A DNA stretch of 12,346 bases from Firmicutes bacterium CAG:631 (GTDB lineage: Bacteria; Bacillota_I; Bacilli_A; RFN20; CAG-631): positions 1 to 12,346 of the forward strand of contig HF997982.1 in NCBI GenBank assembly GCA_000433015.1. The letters are read 5' to 3'. This document shows positions 6,183-12,346 of the stretch, piece by piece (positions within the stretch are counted from its first letter, which is position 1; each line of letters opens with the position of its first letter). The translations under genes were made by a program, and so were the position numbers. The notes under the pieces are model-generated. The model ran no database searches. It saw only the letters and a list, made by a program, of their open reading frames with translations, and had not been told where the DNA came from.

Positions 6183-7121
6183 TCACTTTTTTCCTTTCAA
6201 TAAATTTGAAAAATCCGCTATAACTTGTTTTGCAACTTCAAAATTTTCAAGTGTAGCACCACAAGCAAGTGCGTGTCCGCCTCCTCCATATTTTTTAGCA
6301 ATTTCAACAATTTCGATTTCTTTAGATCGAAATTCGCCTAAAACCTTTTTAGACTCTTTATCATAAGTAAAATTTGCCCAAATGTCAACACCTTTTGTAT
6401 TGGCCATGCAATTGACCATTCCTCTTGAAATCGTAGCCACATCAACTGGAAACAAATCAAATACTGATTCATCATTCATCAAATAAGCCACTCCAGCATC
6501 ATTAATTTCAAATTTTGTTGTAAAATAGGCGCGCATTTTTTTCTCTTCTACCGTTTCTTGGTATAATTTATTATAAATCCATTTTGCATTTGCACCACTT
6601 TGAATTAAAATTGCACTAATTTGGAATAATTTTGGTTGTACATGATATAAAAACCGACCACTATCGGTTACAATGCCACTATAAAGCGCCGTAGCGCTTT
6701 CTGGAGTTATTTTTAAATGATTTTCTATAGCAAATTGCGTAATCATTTCACAAGTTGCTGCGGCATTGGTATCTACATATACTGAAGTTTTTTTAAGATT
6801 ACATTCATTTTGATGATGATCGATAACCATTCTTTCTTTTGCAAGTATGTAGCGTTGATCACTAATTAACGCAGCAACCGCAACGTCCAAAATAATCGCT
6901 AGACTATTTTGAATCATTTCATCAGAAACTTCATTCATCTTTCCTAAAAAATCAAATTTGTTGCTATCTCCAACAACATAGACCTTTTTATTTTTATAAT
7001 TTTGCTCTATTAAGTGTTTTAAGCCCCATTGTGAGCCCAAAGCATCCATGTCTGGTCGATTATGTCTAAAAATCACAATCGTTTCATATTGACGGATTTT
7101 CTTGGCAATTTCTTTATACAT
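6183..7121 (-). CDS. DHH-family phosphoesterase, NrnA-like (first tandem copy)
   Basis: 312 aa from the ATG at 7119-7121. I chose this start because AAAGGA lies 8 nt before it and the protein then begins like other NrnA proteins, about 20 residues before FRHNRPDMDALGS. The ATG six bases upstream is only 2 nt from the same Shine-Dalgarno, and a longer open frame to 7178 would run deep into the upstream gene. Motifs: H20, D24, D26; D79; DHH at 101-103; TDSGRF with D153; DHHA1 motif GGGGHALACGA (279-289). All catalytic residues are kept. It overlaps the stop codon of the SNase lipoprotein by 8 nt, so the intracellular oligonucleotidase is translationally coupled to a surface nuclease. It ends in TGA, which supports the standard genetic code. 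Confidence 0.93.
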   Translation of the reverse strand: MYKEIAKKIRQYETIVIFRHNRPDMDALGSQWGLKHLIEQNYKNKKVYVVGDSNKFDFLGKMNEVSDEMIQNSLAIILDVAVAALISDQRYILAKERMVIDHHQNECNLKKTSVYVDTNAAATCEMITQFAIENHLKITPESATALYSGIVTDSGRFLYHVQPKLFQISAILIQSGANAKWIYNKLYQETVEEKKMRAYFTTKFEINDAGVAYLMNDESVFDLFPVDVATISRGMVNCMANTKGVDIWANFTYDKESKKVLGEFRSKEIEIVEIAKKYGGGGHALACGATLENFEVAKQVIADFSNLLKGKK

Positions 7122-8235
7122 TGTCATCTTCCTTTGGTCGATTATGTTCATAATCCCAAGTTGGATCTTCTTCTCCATGAATTTTTAATCCATTTCGCTT
7201 AGCATAAAGTTCTGCATGGTATAAAAAGTCTGTATAAAGCACTCCTTTATACATCGCTTGACTTTCGCCAAATTGAACCTGACTATATCCTTCTTTTACT
7301 AATTTAAAATTTAAAAGTTCACCATCAACCCAAACCCATCCTAAAAGTCGATCAAAAGTTTCATATAGACTTCCATTAAGAACAGATTGCACTTGAATGA
7401 CATCTGCATTTTGTAATTCAGAATTAGTAAAGTTTTTTGCAGGAACTCCCCATTCTTGTGTTAAATCAGCCATTGTTTCACGCGTATCTACATTTTGATA
7501 GCGTACACGTGTTGTTCCAACTGGAGCATTTACTTCTCCTGTATCTGGAAAATAAAAATTTGTTGTGTCGCCATCACCATAAGAAGAAACGGTTACCGTG
7601 ATAACCCCTCCTCCACCTAATGAAGAATTTTGTAAAGAAACAAAAGGTCTTTCCAAATCTTCATCTGTTAACTGTGGTCCAGCAAGAAGTTCTTCTTCCG
7701 TAATATTATTTGTTGCGGAATTTAAATTATCTAGTGTCGTATTCGGATAGCGAATCCATTCATATTCATCAAATTTTGTTGTTGAACGTAAATAATTTGT
7801 TTTTCTTACAATTCCTTTGTCTTCACAATAACTATAAATATTTTCTTTATCTCCTAAAATATCAATGGTTTTACCATCATGGCAAAGTTCAATTGCATTT
7901 CTTCCAGAAAAAATGAGTTGATTAACAATAAAATCCGAACGATTCCGTAATTCATCGGATAAAAATTCAGATTCTTGAACAATCACATACGTATTTTTTG
8001 CTTCTAATTTTCCTTCTAAAGGAATCGTAATAACAGAGCGAAAATAAATTTTTAAAGAATAATCACTTAAATCAATTTCTTCATCAAAACGATTATAAAG
8101 TTCTAGTGCACTATTTGAATCATTTTCGATAAATTCACTGATGACTAATGGATCATTTAAAGTTTTATCTTTATCACAAGAAACTAAACCAAATGATAAA
8201 AAAACGATCCCTGCTAATAATAAATTTTTTTTCAT
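7114..8235 (-). CDS. Lipoprotein with lamin-tail domain and SNase-like nuclease domain
   Basis: 373 aa. A lipoprotein signal (MKKNLLLAGI..., lipobox GLVSC, Cys20) anchors it outside the membrane. Residues about 28-165 form a lamin-tail (LTD)-like beta domain, beginning VISEFIENDSNSALELYNR and DLSDYSLKIYF. A Gly-rich linker (207-210) leads to a thermonuclease domain (211-352). Catalytic positions aligned to S. aureus SNase: DGDT (D221, D223, T224), R245, D250, T251 and E253, and R296 in DRLLGWVWVDG (equivalent to Arg87). The usual DTPE is DTRE here, so the proline is replaced. SNases cut DNA and RNA with Ca2+; LTDs are often fused to extracellular hydrolases. Shine-Dalgarno AAGGTGAT lies 3 nt before the ATG (8233-8235). 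First gene of the operon with the two DHH enzymes. Confidence 0.88.
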   Translation of the reverse strand: MKKNLLLAGIVFLSFGLVSCDKDKTLNDPLVISEFIENDSNSALELYNRFDEEIDLSDYSLKIYFRSVITIPLEGKLEAKNTYVIVQESEFLSDELRNRSDFIVNQLIFSGRNAIELCHDGKTIDILGDKENIYSYCEDKGIVRKTNYLRSTTKFDEYEWIRYPNTTLDNLNSATNNITEEELLAGPQLTDEDLERPFVSLQNSSLGGGGVITVTVSSYGDGDTTNFYFPDTGEVNAPVGTTRVRYQNVDTRETMADLTQEWGVPAKNFTNSELQNADVIQVQSVLNGSLYETFDRLLGWVWVDGELLNFKLVKEGYSQVQFGESQAMYKGVLYTDFLYHAELYAKRNGLKIHGEEDPTWDYEHNRPKEDDNV

Positions 8236-8252
8236 ACAATCACCTTTTTTTT

Positions 8253-8261
8253 ATTATAACA
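8253..8261 (-). promoter_or_regulatory. Extended -10 promoter of the LTD-SNase/DHH operon
   Basis: On the - strand TGTTATAAT, identical to the tex promoter core (hexamer 8253-8258). A perfect TTGACA at 8266-8271 is only 7 nt away and cannot be its -35. The hexamer is 17 nt from the ATG, so the leader is about 10 nt, mostly A-run plus GGTGAT. Confidence 0.6.
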
Positions 8262-8283
8262 TTTTTGTCAATTTTTTTCACTT

Positions 8284-8323
8284 AAAATAAAAAAAGTCCT
8301 TTCGAATTCACGAAAGGACTTTT
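8284..8323 (-). terminator. Strong intrinsic terminator of the SBP-SNase-Ig/OB lipoprotein operon
   Basis: A 13-bp perfect stem (8292-8304 with 8311-8323, core AGTCCTTTCG/CGAAAGGACT) with a 6-nt loop is followed on the - strand by TTTTTTTATTTT. It lies 18 nt after the stop codon at 8342 and separates the upstream operon from the LTD-SNase promoter. Confidence 0.9.
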
Positions 8324-8341
8324 AAACTAATTTTTAAAGAA

Positions 8342-10126
8342 TTATTCAATGGTGATAGAAGGAACATAACCAGCACCTTTTGTGCCGACTGTTTTACTAA
8401 TGACTAAATCGCCTAAAGTTGCTGTGTCTAAAGTAACAGTTACAGTATATTCATTGAATGCATATCCTCCAGCATTCGTCACTCCCATATCTCTTGTAGA
8501 AATGGTTGGAGTCAAAGTTTGATTACCTATTTGGAATGTAAAGTTATTATCATAATCAAATGTTGAAACTGTAATTAAAGTTACTTTTGTAACAGAAATA
8601 TTCTTGACAGTAATCGTTCCTTTTTCAGCTTGGAATTGTAAAGCATCTAAATTTGCTGTCTTATCATTATTTTGTCCCATAACTTGATTAGTAGTTACTG
8701 TATATCCATTGACAACATGGTCACCATTATAAGCAGCATAAGAAGTTTCTGTAATTCCAGCAAATAAACTATCTCTTGTTAAAACTGTTGAAGTTTCAAC
8801 ACTTGAAGTGCCAACAACCGTTACTTCATAAGTTTTTGTAGCTGTAGCATCATTTAAAGTAAAGGTAGCGGTTAATGTAACAACAACATCTTCTTCTCCA
8901 CGTGTAACTGTAGCATTTTCATCGTTAACAGCAATGGCTGCATTATTAGAAGACCATGAAACAGTGACACCATGATCAGCAGTTACAGGTAATTTGAAAT
9001 CAGCTGTAACAGATGACGTATTAAAACTAAAGGATTCTTTAGCCATATCTACTTTTTCTTGATCTGTAAATTCTTCATTACCAGTTTTTTCAACAGAGAA
9101 TGGAACTAATTGGAATTCATTATACCAGTCACCAACACCTTTAACGGTTAAAACATCACCAGCAGTAAATCCTTGGAATGTAGAAGCTAAAGCTGCAGAT
9201 TCACTGATATCATCTTTAACACGAATCATTGTTTCTGTATTGCCAACCATACCTAGCACATTGAATGAACCATCTAAAACGCCATCAACAATGGTTGCTT
9301 GTTCTACACTTGTTACTCTAAATCCAGTAAGTTGTACTAAAGTGCTTTGGAATAAAGTAGAAACTTTAGAATTATCATTGCCTTCAACGCTAGAAACAGC
9401 GCTTGTGATATCAGTATATTCAGGAAGGGTTTGATTTTCAGCAAGAACTTCAACTTGCCATGTTTCTTTTGTAGAAGCAGCAATTTGAACAAGTCCGTTA
9501 TAACTTCCTTTTGTACCTGTAACTTTTACTTGATTACCAACAGCTAATTTATCATAATCACTACCTGGAGCTCTATAAATATAAAGTCCGCCTTCGGTTG
9601 CATGTTGAACATAAGCAGTAAAATTATCAAATTTTGGGTCCAAAATAGAACGTCCAACAACAATACCAGTCATTGAAACAACAGTGCCATCTTTTGCCGC
9701 TTGAATTTCAGCAACACTTGTTTCATCTACTGGAGCGGCTTTTTTAAGAACCATTACACCTAATTTTGTATCTTTAGAAACTTTTTCGCAAACAAAGTTA
9801 GCGGTTAATGTAACTAATGCATCACTTTGATCGTGTTCAGGACGAGTAACAATGGCAGTTTTGTTATCTTCAGAAATACGAACTGCAGCGTTATCGGAAG
9901 TATAAGTAATCGTTACACCACTAATTCCATCAACAGAAGTCATCAAAGCAAAATCTTCAATAACCCCATCTTCAGCATATTTTCCAGCTTTCCAATCATT
10001 TCTAACCGCTTCAATAGCAGCATCCACCTTTTGTTCTGGAGTGCGAGTATCCCCTTTATCTTTGTTACATCCAGTTAACACTAAGGCAATTGCAGCAAAA
10101 GCCATTAACAATTTTCCTTTTTTCAT
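8342..10126 (-). CDS. Surface lipoprotein with Ig-like and OB-like domains
   Basis: 594 aa. Signal peptide with clear lipobox VLTGC (Cys20), then a charged linker. Residues about 30-128 and 352-439 resemble the 'atrophied' bacterial Ig-like domain: GVTITYTSDNAAVRISEDN...VTLTANF and GVTVSWSSNNAAIAVNDEN...VTLTATF are the same pattern. Between them are two OB-like segments (about 135-240, TVVSMTGIVVGRS...AVGNQVKVTGTKGSYNGLVQI; and about 258-348). The C-terminal 150 residues are a beta-rich domain of no recognised family. I see no catalytic motif. OB domains of this type occur in YhcR-like extracellular nucleases, so a nucleic-acid-binding or nuclease-presenting role is plausible but inferred. 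The gene follows the SNase gene by 23 nt with Shine-Dalgarno AAAGGAAA, so it is co-transcribed. Domain limits are estimates by eye. Confidence 0.72.
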   Translation of the reverse strand: MKKGKLLMAFAAIALVLTGCNKDKGDTRTPEQKVDAAIEAVRNDWKAGKYAEDGVIEDFALMTSVDGISGVTITYTSDNAAVRISEDNKTAIVTRPEHDQSDALVTLTANFVCEKVSKDTKLGVMVLKKAAPVDETSVAEIQAAKDGTVVSMTGIVVGRSILDPKFDNFTAYVQHATEGGLYIYRAPGSDYDKLAVGNQVKVTGTKGSYNGLVQIAASTKETWQVEVLAENQTLPEYTDITSAVSSVEGNDNSKVSTLFQSTLVQLTGFRVTSVEQATIVDGVLDGSFNVLGMVGNTETMIRVKDDISESAALASTFQGFTAGDVLTVKGVGDWYNEFQLVPFSVEKTGNEEFTDQEKVDMAKESFSFNTSSVTADFKLPVTADHGVTVSWSSNNAAIAVNDENATVTRGEEDVVVTLTATFTLNDATATKTYEVTVVGTSSVETSTVLTRDSLFAGITETSYAAYNGDHVVNGYTVTTNQVMGQNNDKTANLDALQFQAEKGTITVKNISVTKVTLITVSTFDYDNNFTFQIGNQTLTPTISTRDMGVTNAGGYAFNEYTVTVTLDTATLGDLVISKTVGTKGAGYVPSITIE

Positions 10127-10149
10127 ACGTTTTTATTTCCTTTCTATTT

Positions 10150-11412
10150 TTAGTTTGCAGTATTTTCATAAACAACATCATCCATTGAAGATAAATCAAC
10201 TTGATTAACACCTTCGTAGCAATTAATGTTTCCAGTAAATGTCATTTTTCCTTTATCTTTAAAGTAATTGACATCTGTGACTTGGTTTCCATTTTCATCT
10301 GTAAAATAAAGTCCCTTACCTGCACGAATAATAATTGTATTTCCATTTTCATCTTGAACATTAATAGACATTCCATTTTCATTAATATAACTACCTTGTT
10401 CTACAAAAGTAACATTTTCTAAACGAACTAAGATATTTGTATACTTTGTTTCTTTGATTTCGGGAATCGTCATTACTTTTGTTGTAATAGGTCGTCCTGT
10501 CTCTATAACTTCAAGATCATGTTCTCCTGGAAATAAAGGGTTATATTTAATGTCAGTGATTTGGATGTTTCCATTATATTCTGTAACAACACCTGAAAAT
10601 TTAATATAATTACCAGGGATAAAAAGATCTTTAACATAATCATTATAACCAGTAAAAATATACATGCCATATGTACTAACTGATCCATCATCATTCATAA
10701 ATTCTTGTTGAATATAGCAATTTTGTGCATTTCTTCTTGTTACAACGCCATTAAAAATTACCCTTTGACCCATCCATTTTTCACGATTTTCATTAATTTC
10801 TTTTAAATCCGTTAAAATATAATCGCCATAATTGAAAGAATCATCCGCTTCGCCACTCCAAATATTTAGTTTGTATTTACTTGCTTGACGATCCGCATTA
10901 TAAAATACATCTTCATATTGCGTTTCAACTGTACCTTTAGAAACAGAGTAACCATTTTGAACAAGACCTAAATTAATCAATTGTCCATCTGCCCAAACCC
11001 AACCTAAATATCGTTCACCTGTTGAGTCTGCTTCAGGAACGGCTCCTTCCGATTGAATGACAATTATTTTTTCATTTTCACTTGCTTCAGTTAAAATTTT
11101 GCAGGTATAATCAGCCGCCTTTTTCCCATAGGGTTCAATTGCTCCTGTTGATTCGGGAGTATCTACTCCTAAAAAACGAACTTTGAGCAATCTTCCGTTT
11201 TGTAAATTAAAATGCGCTGTATCTCCATCTACACACGAATTTAATGTTACTACTTCAATGCCATCACTAAAAAATTCTTTACCTTCATACTCTTGTGTCA
11301 ATTTTGTTTGTGCAACATAATCCACAAAATCTTTAAATCGATCTTCTTTACAAGAAGTAGCATAAACTAACGAAAGCAAAGAAGTAAAGATGATGGCCAA
11401 CTTTTTCTTCAT
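10150..11412 (-). CDS. SNase-like nuclease lipoprotein with two C-terminal OB-like domains
   Basis: 420 aa from the ATG at 11410-11412, chosen over a GTG three codons upstream because AAAGGTGAT lies 4 nt before the ATG. The signal peptide ends in YATSC (Cys21), a weak but plausible lipobox. The thermonuclease domain (about 52-187) has every catalytic residue: VDGDTAHF (D62, D64, T65), R79, VDTPES (D84, T85, E87), and GERYLGWVWADG (R134, equivalent to SNase Arg87). Two OB-like domains follow (about 215-290, VIFNGVVTRRNAQNCYIQQE; and 325-412). SNase plus OB repeats is the arrangement of YhcR-type sugar-non-specific nucleases, but the 5'-nucleotidase domain of YhcR is missing. It probably cleaves extracellular DNA/RNA. 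It lies 33 nt after the solute-binding protein gene. Confidence 0.9.
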   Translation of the reverse strand: MKKKLAIIFTSLLSLVYATSCKEDRFKDFVDYVAQTKLTQEYEGKEFFSDGIEVVTLNSCVDGDTAHFNLQNGRLLKVRFLGVDTPESTGAIEPYGKKAADYTCKILTEASENEKIIVIQSEGAVPEADSTGERYLGWVWADGQLINLGLVQNGYSVSKGTVETQYEDVFYNADRQASKYKLNIWSGEADDSFNYGDYILTDLKEINENREKWMGQRVIFNGVVTRRNAQNCYIQQEFMNDDGSVSTYGMYIFTGYNDYVKDLFIPGNYIKFSGVVTEYNGNIQITDIKYNPLFPGEHDLEVIETGRPITTKVMTIPEIKETKYTNILVRLENVTFVEQGSYINENGMSINVQDENGNTIIIRAGKGLYFTDENGNQVTDVNYFKDKGKMTFTGNINCYEGVNQVDLSSMDDVVYENTAN

Positions 11413-11445
11413 CTGAATCACCTTTACTTTTTGTTATTTAAACTT

Positions 11446-12346
11446 TTATTGAACAGCGAAAACGCATTTGTTATACGCTTCTTGGAATGCTTCAGTTACC
11501 GTTTTACCACCAGCACAAACAGCAGGAATAATAGCTCCAACTTGATTTCTAGCAGTTGCACTTCCAACAAATACTGGAGAAGTAAAGTACCAATCTTGTA
11601 ATGTGCGTGTTAAATTAGCAACAGCAGCTTTTAATTGAGCAGAACTATGAACACCAGTTTCTTCATTATATCCAGCCAAGAAAGTTTCATATACTGGAGT
11701 TTCATAAGAAGAAACACGAACGGGCTCATAACCTGTTAAAATGGCATATTTAGCACTATTTTCAGGATTTGTAATATAAGTATAAAATCTCCATGCCACT
11801 TCTTTTTGTTCTTGAGAAACATAATCTCCTTTATTGAAAAATACAATAGAAGGCCCTTGTGAGATACAACTTGGTTCACTAGGATTCCATTGAGGTAAAG
11901 AAGTTACTCCTACTTCAAAAGCATCATTAGAAGGATAATTATAACCAGTTCCACCTGTTGATCCAATCGTCATGTGTAATTTTTGTTCTGTAAATTTTGT
12001 TGAAGTATAAGTATTATTACCAAGTAAACCTTTGGTTACAATATAACCATTATCATACCAACTTTTTACAGTTTCAACCATTGAACGCGTTTGTTCATTG
12101 TTAAAATCAAATGAACCCTTGCCATCTGCACCTAAAGATGTATAAGGTAAACCCATTTGTTCACAGAAAGTAATGAATAAATTATCATCAGAGTCATATC
12201 CTAAAGGAGCTTCATAATCTTCAATTGCTTGAATTTCAGGAAGCGCTAAAATTTGTTGACAAACACTAATTACTTCATCCCAAGTAGTTGGAACTTGTAA
12301 TTGATGTTCATCAAAGAAAGTTTTATTGTAAAATAGTACTTCAGTT
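11446..12346 (-). CDS. Extracellular solute-binding protein of a sugar-type ABC transporter (N-terminus outside window)
   Basis: 299 residues are visible; the frame is open to the right edge, so the signal peptide and first lobe are missing. The visible start TEVLFYNKTFFDEHQLQVPT followed by TWDEVISVCQQI is the hallmark of family 1 solute-binding proteins (the EVLYYNKDLF...PKTWDEL pattern). Further typical parts are SISQGPSIVFF-like binding-site sequence, EVAWRFYTYITNPENSAKYAI and the C-terminal VTEAFQEAYNKC. The family usually carries sugars or glycerol-3-phosphate to an ABC importer. The ligand cannot be read from sequence. The position directly upstream of two secreted nucleic-acid-related lipoproteins suggests a nucleoside, nucleotide or sugar-phosphate ligand, which is inference. 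No terminator separates it from the SNase gene. Confidence 0.88.
   Translation of the reverse strand, partial: TEVLFYNKTFFDEHQLQVPTTWDEVISVCQQILALPEIQAIEDYEAPLGYDSDDNLFITFCEQMGLPYTSLGADGKGSFDFNNEQTRSMVETVKSWYDNGYIVTKGLLGNNTYTSTKFTEQKLHMTIGSTGGTGYNYPSNDAFEVGVTSLPQWNPSEPSCISQGPSIVFFNKGDYVSQEQKEVAWRFYTYITNPENSAKYAILTGYEPVRVSSYETPVYETFLAGYNEETGVHSSAQLKAAVANLTRTLQDWYFTSPVFVGSATARNQVGAIIPAVCAGGKTVTEAFQEAYNKCVFAVQ

Noticed and set aside
6181..6190. Mycoplasma-type code (TGA as Trp)
   Set aside because: TGA at 6183-6185 ends the first DHH protein at the expected family length, 1 nt before the next start, and all clear tryptophans use TGG.
6183..7178. Longer version of the first DHH protein starting at 7178
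   Set aside because: It would overlap the LTD-SNase gene by 65 nt, has no Shine-Dalgarno, and adds 19 residues without family match. The ATG at 7121 has AAAGGA at good spacing.
8259..8271. Perfect TTGACA upstream of TATAAT as a -35 box
   Set aside because: The spacing is only 7 nt, too short for sigma-70-type recognition. The extended TGn motif makes a -35 unnecessary.
1..12346. CRISPR arrays, insertion sequences, tRNA or rRNA genes, riboswitches
   Set aside because: No spaced direct repeats, transposase motifs, terminal inverted repeats or tRNA/rRNA signatures were seen on either strand, and the intergenic gaps (all under 125 nt) are filled by the promoters and terminators listed.

Overview
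The window is a very AT-rich stretch of a low-GC Bacillota genome. The gene set and style (C-x2-C RpmG, Gram-positive Tex, an efp/spoIIIAH neighbourhood, lipoprotein signal peptides, short intergenic gaps, hairpin-plus-U terminators) point to the Mollicutes-related or deep Bacilli lineages, such as Acholeplasmatales, Izemoplasmatales or RF39-like groups. Translation uses the standard code: tryptophans are TGG, and the first DHH gene ends in TGA exactly where the next gene begins. The placement is inference; no marker gene fixes the species.

Layout. Left edge, + strand: the C-terminal 97 codons of an RsmF/RlmCD-type rRNA m5C methyltransferase, ending in a terminator. All other genes are on the - strand, described here from right to left in transcription order. 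(1) 12346-8342: a 5'-truncated sugar-type ABC substrate-binding protein, a staphylococcal-nuclease (SNase) lipoprotein with two OB-like domains, and a 594-residue lipoprotein with Ig-like and OB-like domains, closed by a strong terminator. (2) 8235-5219: its own promoter, then a second SNase lipoprotein carrying a lamin-tail domain. This gene overlaps by 8 nt the first of two tandem DHH/NrnA-like phosphoesterases; the second follows with a 1-nt gap. (3) 5133-4363: rpmG and a metallo-beta-lactamase-fold hydrolase, ended by a terminator. (4) A four-TM protein of unknown function whose Shine-Dalgarno lies inside that terminator. (5) efp with its own promoter and terminator. (6) A SpoIIIAH-like gene with its own terminator. 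(7) tex with its own promoter and terminator.

The part that most resembles a system is blocks 1 and 2. Two surface-anchored SNases, both with complete catalytic residues, sit with a binding lipoprotein that has no visible catalytic domain and with a solute-binding protein. Directly coupled to one SNase are two cytosolic enzymes of the family that degrades 2-5-nt oligonucleotides. I infer a nucleic-acid scavenging route: surface cleavage, capture, uptake, then intracellular degradation to mononucleotides. The uptake step is not shown, because the permease genes lie outside the window if they exist.

Two other points stand out. EF-P has a non-canonical tip loop with Met at the position of the usually modified Lys. 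A lone SpoIIIAH-like gene sits directly downstream of efp, which looks like a collapsed efp-spoIIIA locus.
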